Notes: generated by a model not told the origin, from the letters alone. A stretch of 64,000 bases of DNA from Methanobrevibacter sp. YE315 (GCF_001548675.1 NZ_CP010834.1:1833501-1897500); one strand, 5' to 3'; numbered from the stretch's first letter, positions 22,195 through 30,681 are shown. Made by a program: numbers and translations.

Positions 22195-24906
22195 TTAATG
22201 ACTATCTATCCAATCGTATACTCTTTTACAATTATTTCTGTCAATATTATCAAAAAAGTTATTGATCCTATCTTCATAAATTTGTTCAATTTTACAATCA
22301 GATTCAATATAATATTTAATTTTTGATTTTAAATCTAATAAATTTTTAGTAACTTCACCGAATCCCATAGTATTATAATCAAAATAACCACCTTTAAATG
22401 GATGATCATCATTCGGTTGATAATATATAATTGGCTTTTTCAAGTATCCGAAATCAAAGAAAACAGATGAAAAGTCAGTAATCATAATAGCTGATTCCCT
22501 AAATAGTTTTTGATAATCGCCCTCGTTAGATACCCTAATTTTATCATGAATATCGAATAAATCAATGAATCGTTCATTTGTATTTTTTATTGTTCTTTCT
22601 AAATTAGGATGAGGCTTCAATACAATTTCATATCCCTGTTTTTCAACAAAATCAATCAAATCATCATCATTCAATAACTCATTTAAAGAATTAAAGTAAG
22701 GAGATTTTAAAAATATATCTTTACTTCCCACCAAATAATTTCTCCATGTTGGAATGATGAGAATTTGTTTTTTAACATTATCATTTCTCAAATTATCAAA
22801 TCTTGGAAGACCTAAAACTTGAATCCTATCCTTATCATAACCATAACCTGCATCAAAGAATGAATCACGTTCCAATGATGAAGATGTTAATAACAAGGAT
22901 ATATTTTTATCATATTTTTTTAACCAAGTAGACATATTTCCTTGAGTTACACCATGCCTAATGTAATATTTTGGAATTTCACTAGAATTAGAATAAACTA
23001 AAGTTTTCCCTTCAACAACAAATGGGTTTACAACACCATCATCGGGATTAGATGAAATAACCTTATCTGCAAATAAGAATAGTAACTTATGTTTTAATGA
23101 AGCAAACTTAACAACATTCTTTAACTCTTTATTCACACGAGAATAATCACTGCAATCTTCAGATATTATATAATATTTATTTATATTATCATTTTGATTA
23201 AGAGCGTATCTAAACAAATGTTCCGCATTATCATCCGCTTTATCAACACGATCCATGAATAAATAAGTCTTTTTATTCCTATTTTTATATTTGAAAATTG
23301 GATATAGCAGTAATGCTAGGCCCCTTATCCATAAAATATTCATAAAATTTGGAATATTGGCTTCTTTTATTGTTTTCAAAGTATTCTTTTCATGACTAAT
23401 CATTTTAGAATATTTATAATTCTCAACATAGAACTTATTATCTTCAAAATAGACAATTTTTGAATCTTTTACGAAATAATTACAGTATTTTGAGATAGGT
23501 GAATGTCTTCTAAATCCAATGCTTAAAAATTTAGTCACCACATTTCCTTTTTTAAAATCAAGAGTATTACCATTTTTATAATACATGACTTTAATTCCAA
23601 TTTCATATTCTATATCCTCATCTAATGGAACAGAAAGATCGAAATTATACTTATATTGAATAGTTTCAGATAAAAATAAAAGATTTGATCTAGCAGTATA
23701 GTCAACTTTCTTTGCACCATAAATAAACGTATTTCCATTTTTATCCTTTCTAACAGCTTTAATAGAAATATGATCTGAGTCAAATAATGAATTTAAGGCA
23801 CCAGATATATTAAGATGATTGTCCTTTAATTCAACAATATCAATCCAAAATTGATGAGCACCCAATCTATCTAATTGTCTATTTTTACTTCGAATGAACA
23901 CATCGTGCCTTTTTAAATCAAAATCACAATGTATATCATCATTATATTTAGAAATTAAGTAATTACGAAGAGCAGGACCCCTAATCAATTTGGAGTTTAA
24001 CGCATCGATAGACAAATAACTTAAAACTTTTTTGAAATACTGCATAAATACGTCAGCTTGATATTTATAATCAAAGTTAGGTACTTCAGGAGTTACCATC
24101 CATTGTATATTATAAGCTAAAGTATATTTAATAAATTCTGGAACTTCACCTTCTTTATCCAAACAATATTGAATTAAATCCATAAAATGGTACTTTAATC
24201 TATCAGTATAAAAACCTACCATATCAATGTATGAATCAACTGAAGAAGAATTATCCATACGTTTTCTATAGTAATAAGTAGGATTTTCCAAAACACCATA
24301 TGCTTTCTTTTCTAATAAAATCCTATTAATAAAATTAGTATCTTCAGAACCTACAAGATTGGTTTTAAATCTCTGATTATTAATCGCAGAATTTTTAATA
24401 AATGAACTTGAAACGGATAACTGCGGATTCCCAGGTTCTTTTACTAAATCAATGACACGATCACATTTAAATCTGAAATTTAAAGGGTGAGCCTTAGTGC
24501 TTCTTTCAAACTCAATGATTTTAACTGTAACCACATCAATAGATTCTTCATGGAGTTTGAAAAAATTATTTACTTCTTCCAATGTGGTTTCAGATAATTT
24601 GTCGTCACTATCGAAAAAATTTACATATTTACCTTTAACATAATCTAAACCATTATTACGAGCACTAGCCTGACCTTGATTCTCTTGAGATAAAACCACA
24701 ATATTATTGGGGAATTTTTTCTGATACTCTAAAGCAATATCCAAAGAATCATCTTCGCTCCCATCATTGACAAGTACTAACTGAGTATTTTCTTTAAAAT
24801 CTAAAGATTGATAAATAATAGAGTCAATTGCTTCTTTTAAATATTCCTGCGTATTGTAAATCGCCATCACAATTGAAAAAATAAAAGAATTATCATTATC
24901 GTCCAT
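22195..24906 (-). CDS. Second GT2 glycosyltransferase - TagF-like glycerophosphotransferase fusion
   Basis: A 903-residue protein with the same order as the one at 15604-18276. GT2 domain: FSIVMAIYNTQEYLKEAIDS, LVLVNDGSEDDSLDIAL, QASARNNGLDYVKG and NFFDSDDKL. Middle region of about 300 residues with a beta-rich part. C-terminal glycerophosphotransferase domain: YYIRHGVTQGNMSTW, IVLKPHPNLERT and MITDFSSVFFDFGYLKKPI. The two copies differ throughout, so they probably add different sugars or act at different polymer positions rather than being recent duplicates. A TATA box at 24930-24937 lies 26 nt before the ATG and no ribosome-binding site is seen, which suggests a leaderless message that leads the operon down to 18902. 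Confidence 0.88.
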   Translation of the reverse strand: MDDNDNSFIFSIVMAIYNTQEYLKEAIDSIIYQSLDFKENTQLVLVNDGSEDDSLDIALEYQKKFPNNIVVLSQENQGQASARNNGLDYVKGKYVNFFDSDDKLSETTLEEVNNFFKLHEESIDVVTVKIIEFERSTKAHPLNFRFKCDRVIDLVKEPGNPQLSVSSSFIKNSAINNQRFKTNLVGSEDTNFINRILLEKKAYGVLENPTYYYRKRMDNSSSVDSYIDMVGFYTDRLKYHFMDLIQYCLDKEGEVPEFIKYTLAYNIQWMVTPEVPNFDYKYQADVFMQYFKKVLSYLSIDALNSKLIRGPALRNYLISKYNDDIHCDFDLKRHDVFIRSKNRQLDRLGAHQFWIDIVELKDNHLNISGALNSLFDSDHISIKAVRKDKNGNTFIYGAKKVDYTARSNLLFLSETIQYKYNFDLSVPLDEDIEYEIGIKVMYYKNGNTLDFKKGNVVTKFLSIGFRRHSPISKYCNYFVKDSKIVYFEDNKFYVENYKYSKMISHEKNTLKTIKEANIPNFMNILWIRGLALLLYPIFKYKNRNKKTYLFMDRVDKADDNAEHLFRYALNQNDNINKYYIISEDCSDYSRVNKELKNVVKFASLKHKLLFLFADKVISSNPDDGVVNPFVVEGKTLVYSNSSEIPKYYIRHGVTQGNMSTWLKKYDKNISLLLTSSSLERDSFFDAGYGYDKDRIQVLGLPRFDNLRNDNVKKQILIIPTWRNYLVGSKDIFLKSPYFNSLNELLNDDDLIDFVEKQGYEIVLKPHPNLERTIKNTNERFIDLFDIHDKIRVSNEGDYQKLFRESAIMITDFSSVFFDFGYLKKPIIYYQPNDDHPFKGGYFDYNTMGFGEVTKNLLDLKSKIKYYIESDCKIEQIYEDRINNFFDNIDRNNCKRVYDWIDSH

Positions 24907-24929
24907 ATAAAGATATTTAATGAATATAA

Positions 24930-24937
24930 TATATAAA
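24930..24937 (-). promoter_or_regulatory. TATA box of the polymer-synthesis operon
   Basis: Minus strand TTTATATA, centred about 27 nt from the ATG at 24906. The spacing fits a leaderless transcript. Confidence 0.45.
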
Positions 24938-25098
24938 AATTTGTATATCGAGCAATTTTAATAAAAAAAAATAAATTTAATAAAAAATTAAATTATTAAC
25001 ATTTATTTTAAAAAATATTGAAAAAAAATAAACAAAGATGGAAAAGATATAATTAGAATTAATTAAAGACGAATATTTTTAACATTCACAAAATAAAA

Positions 25099-25137
25099 AA
25101 ATATTCAAAAATAAAAAATTATCTAAATTGAATATTT
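25099..25137 (-). terminator. Terminator hairpin spanning the ABC-ATPase stop codon
   Basis: Perfect 10-bp arms AAATATTCAA (25099-25108) and TTGAATATTT (25128-25137); the 19-nt loop carries the TAA stop (25119-25121). On the minus strand the hairpin runs into a T-rich stretch. Confidence 0.6.
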
Positions 25138-26744
25138 CTTAATTGTTCTTTGCTTGCTTTTTCGGAATCTTTAAGATAATGGTTACATACTTCATTTGCA
25201 TCGCCAATTTCTCTAATCTCCCCCTTGTCAATCCAAATTGCTCTGCTACATAATGACCTAATTTGTGGAATAGAGTGAGAAACAAGTACAACTGTAGTTT
25301 TTCCATCCATTAAAGATCTGATTTTATCACTACTTTTCCTTTTAAAATTCACATCCCCAACAGATAAGATTTCATCAATGATTAAAATATCAGGATTCAC
25401 CATAGTAGCAATAGAAAACCCAAGTTTTGCAATCATACCAGATGAATAGTTTCTTATTGGAAGATCAATAAATTCTCCTAATTCAGAAAATTCAATTATT
25501 TCTGCTTCTTTTTCTTGCAAGAATTTTTTGCTATAACCCAAAACAGCACCATTTAAATAAATATTTTTTCGTCCGGAATAATTCCTATCAAAACCTGCAC
25601 CTAAAGATAGTAATGGTGAAATATTACCTCTAGTTACAACTTCACCGTTATCAGGAGTATAAATTCCAGTAATAACCCTTAATAAAGTAGATTTACCCGC
25701 ACCATTATATCCGATAATACCAATTTTTTCACCTTGATATATCTTAAAAGAAATATCATTTAAGGCTTTAAATTTGAATTTTTTAGATTTATTTCTTTTA
25801 ATTGTACGAATAAAACTTTCCTTTAATGTATCAATATTATCTGTAGCAACATCAAAACTTAAATCAACATGACTCACTTCAATGGAAACATCAGAACTAT
25901 AACCCGGAACAATACCTGAAACTATGGAATCAACATCATTTTCACTATCTTTACTTTCATCTAACGAATTAACATTATCATCATCAATATTTTGTAAAAC
26001 TTCTTTAGATTTTGGAGCATCATCTTTAGAATGTAAAAGATTGCCAAGTTTCTTTTTTAACCCTCTTTTAGGAGGAACCGGGTCATCACTCACAATATCC
26101 TTGGAACTAACATCCTTAGCAACTTCATCTTCAGAAACAACATCCTCAGAAACAACTTTCTTAGGAACAGCCTTCTTAGGAACATCCCCATCAGAAACAA
26201 CTTTCTTAGGAACAGATTTCTTAGGAACATCCCCATCAGAAACAACTTTCTTAGGAACAGATTTCTTAGGAACATCCCCATCAGAAACAACTTTCTTAGG
26301 AACAGATTTCTTAGGAACATCCCCATCAGAAACAACATCATTATTAGGTTTTCCATTAGATATTTCGGGACCTGACTTCCTAATTTTCCTAGAATCAGAA
26401 ACTTTACTCTTTTGTTCTTCTTTTTGTTTTTCCCTATCTAAAACATGTTGAGGAACGATTACATCAACATCATCATTAATTGGCTTATTCAATTTTGGAG
26501 CATTCTGTTTTTTAGTTTCAATTTTCTTATCTTCAACTTCAAGAGGCGGTTTTTGAATTTCTTCATTACGCTTATTTTCTTCCATTTTTTCAAGACGCAC
26601 TAATACCGCTTCAGCTTCTTTATCATTGATGTTATATTTATCCATTAATTTTTTTTTAATTCTTTGTCTTTGACTGTCTTGATTATTAATAGAATCTTGA
26701 TTAATTGATTTCCTAAAAGTTATATTTTTATCATCTTTATTCAT
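25119..26744 (-). CDS. Polysaccharide/teichoic-acid-type ABC exporter ATPase with repeat-rich N-terminal extension
   Basis: 541 residues. The ATPase domain (about 285-520) is of the TagH/RfbB/Wzt type: Walker A GYNGAGKSTLL at 345-355, signature YSSGMIAKLGFS, Walker B ILIIDEILSVGD and the H-loop VVLVSHS. Before it lies a roughly 285-residue hydrophilic, highly charged extension, not usual in TagH (which, if extended, is extended at the C-terminus). Residues about 137-200 are four tandem copies of a 15-residue unit built on VVSDGDVPKKSVPKK, and the flanks are Lys/Asp/Glu-rich. The stretch is predicted disordered and probably cytoplasmic. It follows the permease by 10 bp, so the two form the exporter. 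Confidence 0.9.
   Translation of the reverse strand: MNKDDKNITFRKSINQDSINNQDSQRQRIKKKLMDKYNINDKEAEAVLVRLEKMEENKRNEEIQKPPLEVEDKKIETKKQNAPKLNKPINDDVDVIVPQHVLDREKQKEEQKSKVSDSRKIRKSGPEISNGKPNNDVVSDGDVPKKSVPKKVVSDGDVPKKSVPKKVVSDGDVPKKSVPKKVVSDGDVPKKAVPKKVVSEDVVSEDEVAKDVSSKDIVSDDPVPPKRGLKKKLGNLLHSKDDAPKSKEVLQNIDDDNVNSLDESKDSENDVDSIVSGIVPGYSSDVSIEVSHVDLSFDVATDNIDTLKESFIRTIKRNKSKKFKFKALNDISFKIYQGEKIGIIGYNGAGKSTLLRVITGIYTPDNGEVVTRGNISPLLSLGAGFDRNYSGRKNIYLNGAVLGYSKKFLQEKEAEIIEFSELGEFIDLPIRNYSSGMIAKLGFSIATMVNPDILIIDEILSVGDVNFKRKSSDKIRSLMDGKTTVVLVSHSIPQIRSLCSRAIWIDKGEIREIGDANEVCNHYLKDSEKASKEQLRNIQFR
26150..26336 (-). repeat. 45-bp tandem repeats in the ABC-ATPase gene
   Basis: Units begin at 26182, 26227, 26272 and 26317 (period exactly 45 bp), nearly identical at the DNA level, with a less conserved unit before 26182. 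They encode the 15-residue repeats of the N-terminal extension. Such perfect in-frame units can expand or contract by slippage or recombination. Confidence 0.9.
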
Positions 26745-26754
26745 TTAAAACCCT

Positions 26755-27525
26755 CTAAAATTTCATTGCAACTTTGTTTTTATGTGTTTTAAAGACAATA
26801 ATTCCCAATACTAAAATTATTGAGGAAAGCAATAATGAATTAAATATGTTTAATAAGTCAGGAATAGTTCCCCAAACAGCAAAATGCCTAAATTGATCTA
26901 TAACCCAAAAGAGCGGATTAAGAATCATATATTGATGATATGGTTCTCCAATAATTTCCATTGGGTAAAACAATGCAGATGCATACATTAAAATCATGGT
27001 TACTACACTCCATAAATGTTTAACATCTGTATAATAAACATATAAAATAGATAATATAAATCCAATACCAATTGTCATCATGATTAATGAAATGACTGGT
27101 ATGATTGATAAAGGAATTGTATTGAAGTGGAAAGGTGCTTTAGTAACAATCATAACAGCAATAAGAATAATCAATGAGATAATGAAATTTAAAAATTCTG
27201 AAATAACTCCCCCCAAAACAAAAACGTTCATTGGCGCTGCAGTTCTTTCTAAAATATTTTTATTACCTCTAATAGCATTCATAGATACACCAACACCAGA
27301 AGTAAAGAAATCAAATAAACATTTACCAGATAAGTAGTATACAGGAAAGTTCTCAATTTTACGGCTAAAAACTGTAGAGAAAATTATAGTTAATATAGTC
27401 ATTACCAATAATGGCTTTAATACACTCCACATAATTCCTAAAACAGAATCTTTATATTTTGATGCGAAATTCTTTTTAACTATTTCTTCAAATAGAAAAA
27501 AATTAACTTTATTACTTAAACTCAT
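26755..27525 (-). CDS. ABC-2 type polysaccharide exporter permease (TagG-like)
   Basis: A 256-residue membrane protein of the ABC-2 transporter family, six membrane segments. Family marks: an N-terminal amphipathic stretch FASKYKDSVLGIMWSVLKPL, then TILTIIFSTVFSRKI, ERTAAPMNVFVLGGVISEFL and the C-terminal half YTDVKHLWSVVTMILMYASA with LNPLFWVIDQFRHF. It forms the membrane channel with the adjacent ATPase and would export the lipid-linked polymer made by the TagF-like proteins. The ATG has GGGCT upstream, a modest site. It is the promoter-proximal gene of the exporter operon and diverges from the hydrolase gene at 27928. Confidence 0.92.
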   Translation of the reverse strand: MSLSNKVNFFLFEEIVKKNFASKYKDSVLGIMWSVLKPLLVMTILTIIFSTVFSRKIENFPVYYLSGKCLFDFFTSGVGVSMNAIRGNKNILERTAAPMNVFVLGGVISEFLNFIISLIILIAVMIVTKAPFHFNTIPLSIIPVISLIMMTIGIGFILSILYVYYTDVKHLWSVVTMILMYASALFYPMEIIGEPYHQYMILNPLFWVIDQFRHFAVWGTIPDLLNIFNSLLLSSIILVLGIIVFKTHKNKVAMKF

Positions 27526-27927
27526 AAAAGCCCACTATTAAATATTTAATAAATAAAAATTTTGTATATCAATAATTATCTTAAATTAAATATTTAAATA
27601 TTTGTCTAATTTTATACTAATTCCTTCAAAAACACACAAATATACTTATTACATTACTAAAGTTTTAAATTGAAAAATCTATTTACAAATATTTAAATCA
27701 AAAAAAATTCATGAAAAAATAATTTAAAATTTGTGAAAAAGAATGAAAACAAAAATAAACAAACAAATTTTATAATATTTAAAAATAGTTTCCGAATTGA
27801 TTATATAGAATAATCGACATATATATTCTTAAAATATTAAATTTATTAATGCTAAAAGGGATTTTCACATGAAAACACCATTTAATTATTAACTAAATAG
27901 TGAATTAAATTAATACCGTGATAAACA
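27526..27927. other. Divergent promoter region of the polymer locus
   Basis: About 400 bp, extremely AT-rich and without a gene. It must carry the promoters for the exporter operon (minus) and the hydrolase (plus). A small inverted repeat GATTAT (27799-27804) / ATAATC (27810-27815) is the only dyad noticed. No riboswitch or RNA gene is recognised. Confidence 0.4.
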
Positions 27928-28842
27928 ATGAAAAATTTAGTCAAAAATGTTATTGAAGTAGATTTTGATGAAATTGAAACATATGATTTCCCATTAGATG
28001 AACCTTTTGGATTAGACATTAATTACAAAGGCATTAGATACTGCCTTGTTATGAGGTTATCTTCAACTAATAAAAATTTAATCTGTTGTGGACCTGGTGC
28101 ACATGGAAGAAATGTGCAGACATCAGATGGAACATATAAAAAACCACCATTTATCCAGAGATGGTCTTGGTACAAATATTTTGAAGAATCATTTATCGCT
28201 TATGCTGATCCAATCTTCTTTTATGATGAACGGATAACCTTAGGATGGTTAGTAGGTGATAAAAACCAATGGTATCTTGAAACTGTTTCGGAAATTATTA
28301 AAAAAATATGTAAAAATCAGGGAATTTATCATAGCAATATTTTATTTTACAGCAGTTCAGGAGGAGGATTTACATCAACTGGGCTTGGAACCCTTATAAA
28401 AGGATCAAAGGTGCTAGTGAATAATCCTCAAATGAATATTTTAAATTATCATGAATTCCACATTAATCATCTATTTAGAATATTATACAAGGAGTTTCCA
28501 GGTTTGACAAAATCTCAAATCATAAAAAAAATAGGTTATAGAATAGATATGATTAAATTATTCAAAAAAGAAAAATACATTCCGCCAATTACCTATTATT
28601 TGAATGTTGAATCTGATGATGATCTTTACAATCATTGCATACCATTTATCAATGATATTAAAAAATTACCTTATTTCAAAGATAATCTTATAATTCATGC
28701 GTACAGAGAAGTTAAAAGCTCACCACATGGACCTATTTCAACAGCTGAATCTGTAAGAATAATAAAAGAGTATGCAAAGCAATATTTAAATAATAATGAA
28801 GAATCAGAAGACAATCAACTCAAAAATAATTTATTAAAATAA
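27928..28842 (+). CDS. Putative alpha/beta-hydrolase-like protein of the polymer locus
   Basis: A 304-residue soluble protein not assigned to a named family. The central LFYSSSGGGFTSTGL (residues 139-153) resembles the nucleophile elbow of serine hydrolases; an acidic patch VESDDDLYNH (about 227-236) and HGP in KSSPHGPISTAES (His267) fall in the order expected for Asp and His of a triad. The N-terminal half includes GPGAHGRNVQ and a Trp-rich stretch RWSWYKYF. This could be an esterase or acyltransferase acting on the polymer; the triad is inferred only. ATG with GTGAT upstream. The lysine/asparagine-rich tail ends in LKNNLLK. Confidence 0.6.
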   Translation: MKNLVKNVIEVDFDEIETYDFPLDEPFGLDINYKGIRYCLVMRLSSTNKNLICCGPGAHGRNVQTSDGTYKKPPFIQRWSWYKYFEESFIAYADPIFFYDERITLGWLVGDKNQWYLETVSEIIKKICKNQGIYHSNILFYSSSGGGFTSTGLGTLIKGSKVLVNNPQMNILNYHEFHINHLFRILYKEFPGLTKSQIIKKIGYRIDMIKLFKKEKYIPPITYYLNVESDDDLYNHCIPFINDIKKLPYFKDNLIIHAYREVKSSPHGPISTAESVRIIKEYAKQYLNNNEESEDNQLKNNLLK

Positions 28843-29019
28843 ATTAAAAAAAATACAAATTTTTCTTATCTTAATTTTTATAACCATATTTACAGTAAGA
28901 AGTTATAAACAATTATTATCAATAGTTTAATAAATATAAAAAACTAAATAAATATTGAAATAAAGTTATTTGGTATGAAATTAATAAAAATTAATTAAAT
29001 TAAGAAGGGATATGATTAT

Positions 29020-29823
29020 ATGGAATTTGTTAGAAGTCAGGAAGATATTGTAAATTTAAAAGATAATAAAATATTCGGTGAACCCAATTTAACTAACACT
29101 ACCATCAAATTTGGTGGTGTGAATAATATTTTAGTATGTGAAGGAGATATTAATCTTACAAATGCAAATATTTCATTCAGTGGAAGTAATTCTATCATTT
29201 ATTTATCATATTCTCAACTTCATTATCGTATAACCATAGTCATAAGAAACAACTCAACATTATTTATAGGCAAAAACAATAAATTTGGTGTTTCTGAATT
29301 ATATGTTGAAGAACACCAAAATCTCATTATTGGCGATGATTGTCTTATTGGAAGCGCAGTGACTATTAAAACTAGTGAATTATACCCTGAATATGATTTA
29401 GACAGTAAAAATAGGGTTAATTTTTCAAAAAGCGTCCTTATTGGAGATCATGTCTGGATAGGTAATCAAGTATTCATTTCTAAAGGTACACAAATTGGTT
29501 CTGGAGCGATAATTGGTTCACATAGTTATATACCTCCAGCTTCAATAATCCATTCAAATACTCATGTACAAGGAAATCCGATTAGAACAATTAGAAATAA
29601 TGTATTCTTTACAAAAGACTTTTTAGGATCTTATACTGAGGAAGATACTCTTAATTATTCAACATATAAAAGCAATATATTCAAATATGAATACGTGCAG
29701 AATGAAACTTTATCATTTAATAAAATTGATGAAATATTAAATAATTTAACTGTTATTGAAAAATTAGATTTCATTAACAAATTATTTATAAAAAATAAAC
29801 GTAAAAACAGATTTTTCTATTAA
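29020..29823 (+). CDS. Hexapeptide-repeat acyltransferase, paralogue of the 9562 gene
   Basis: 267 residues with a left-handed beta-helix: SVLIGDHVWIGNQVFISKGT, IGSGAIIGSHSYIPPASI and VQGNPIRTIRNN are the catalytic-His, hexapeptide and substrate-side motifs of the O-acetyltransferase group. Like its paralogue it has an irregular N-terminal helix (NNILVCEGDINLTNANISFS) and a C-terminal helical tail ending NKRKNRFFY. Presence in the polymer locus suggests that it acetylates sugars of the exported polymer, opposite in action to the SGNH esterase. The ATG is preceded by GGGATATGAT, a moderate site. It is 177 bp downstream of the hydrolase and may have its own promoter. Confidence 0.85.
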   Translation: MEFVRSQEDIVNLKDNKIFGEPNLTNTTIKFGGVNNILVCEGDINLTNANISFSGSNSIIYLSYSQLHYRITIVIRNNSTLFIGKNNKFGVSELYVEEHQNLIIGDDCLIGSAVTIKTSELYPEYDLDSKNRVNFSKSVLIGDHVWIGNQVFISKGTQIGSGAIIGSHSYIPPASIIHSNTHVQGNPIRTIRNNVFFTKDFLGSYTEEDTLNYSTYKSNIFKYEYVQNETLSFNKIDEILNNLTVIEKLDFINKLFIKNKRKNRFFY

Positions 29824-29936
29824 ATTACAAATATCCCGTTAAAACAACCTTCACCAATATTCCTATTTTAAAAAAACTATTCAAAAAAAGACCTAATTTT
29901 ATATAATGTTTGCAATCACAACTATCAACATTTTAT

Positions 29937-30067
29937 AAAAAAATTTCAGAGCCACGGCAGCAACTCTGAAATCAAGATTTTTCACGACTTGTTAATTAGT
30001 CATTTATATATTATCCTTTCATACAATATAAATTAAATGGTTTTGATTATATCTGCTGTGAAAAATC
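29937..30067 (-). ncRNA. Candidate small non-coding RNA with terminator
   Basis: On the minus strand a 131-nt segment begins with GATTTTTCAC, whose exact complement GTGAAAAATC closes a long stem-loop 72 nt later, followed three bases on by the hairpin ATTTCAGAG / CTCTGAAAT (12-nt loop CCACGGCAGCAA in plus orientation) and T7. The GC-rich loop stands out in otherwise very AT-rich intergenic DNA. A TTTTATTTTAG element about 25 nt upstream of 30067 may be its promoter. No known RNA family is recognised and no open reading frame is present. Confidence 0.45.
29943..29972 (-). terminator. Hairpin + T7 terminator
   Basis: 9-bp perfect stem (29943-29951 with 29964-29972), 12-nt loop, followed on the minus strand by seven T. 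It lies 190 bp beyond the thioesterase stop codon, so it may belong to a separate transcript. Confidence 0.6.
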
Positions 30068-30161
30068 AAATATGAATCATGAAAAAAGACTAAAATAAAA
30101 CTTAAATCCCAAAAAAAAGATTAATAAATAAAATATGGGAATTTAAGGAATGAAACCCCAA

Positions 30162-30560
30162 TTACAACTTAAAACCAGTCCCTATAAATTGAGCAATATC
30201 CCTTCCAGTATCATCACTTACATCGATATTAACTATTGAAGAAGTGCGCCCGCTTTTTCGGCATTTTGCTCTTGCAATCAATTTATTGCCTTTTGGAGCA
30301 GAAAGATAATTAATACTTACCTGCTGAGCAACGGTTGGCTGATGAATTTGATTTGTCATTACTGCAAATGCAAAATCGGCTAAAGTGAATATTACACCAC
30401 CCATTACTCCACCATATGCATTTTTATGATCTTCAGTTAATTCTAAACTACAAACAGCCTCTTCATTTGTAAGCTCATCTAATGTTATACCTGTGGTTAC
30501 TGCGAATTTGTCTTTATAAAAAAAATCTCTTGCTTCTTCTAATGAATTAAAATTAGACAT
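30162..30560 (-). CDS. PaaI-type hotdog-fold thioesterase
   Basis: A 132-residue single hotdog domain. The active-site helix region reads NAYGGVMGGVIFTLADFAFA, with the Asp of the PaaI/YdiI group, and the strands ATGL-like VTTGITLDELTNEEAVCSLE, QQVSINYLSAPKGNKLIARA and SSIVNIDVSDDTGRDIAQFI complete the fold. It would hydrolyse an acyl- or aryl-CoA thioester; the substrate is unknown. The ATG follows AGGTAGGT. It is apparently a single gene, ended by a T9 tract about 45 bp after the stop. Confidence 0.88.
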   Translation of the reverse strand: MSNFNSLEEARDFFYKDKFAVTTGITLDELTNEEAVCSLELTEDHKNAYGGVMGGVIFTLADFAFAVMTNQIHQPTVAQQVSINYLSAPKGNKLIARAKCRKSGRTSSIVNIDVSDDTGRDIAQFIGTGFKL

Positions 30561-30681
30561 AATACCTACCTAATAATTTATTGGCGTTCATTGAATAAAA
30601 TATTTTATATTGATTTTGCAATAACTTGCACATAATAAATCAATCAGATATTAAAAGATAGCTCAAAAGACTATTCCAAAC

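Larger units (their letters stand above)
29824..30161. other. Intergenic region with candidate small RNA
   Basis: About 340 bp without a protein gene. A T9 tract on the minus strand near 30108-30118 probably ends the thioesterase message. Beyond it lie a 10-bp inverted repeat (29976-29985 / 30058-30067) and a 9-bp-stem hairpin (29943-29972) with T-tract, described as a candidate small RNA. A plus-strand TATA-like TTTATATAA near 29900 precedes the hairpin on the other strand. Confidence 0.5.

Noticed and set aside
26150-26336. Possible CRISPR array from regular repeats
   Set aside because: Repeats are direct and adjacent with no spacers, and lie inside a coding frame.
26090-26451. Long frames in the other phases and strand of the 45-bp repeat region
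   Set aside because: They are by-products of the in-frame repeats of the ABC-ATPase; their translations are low-complexity (Leu/Phe or Ser/Thr) without a start signal.
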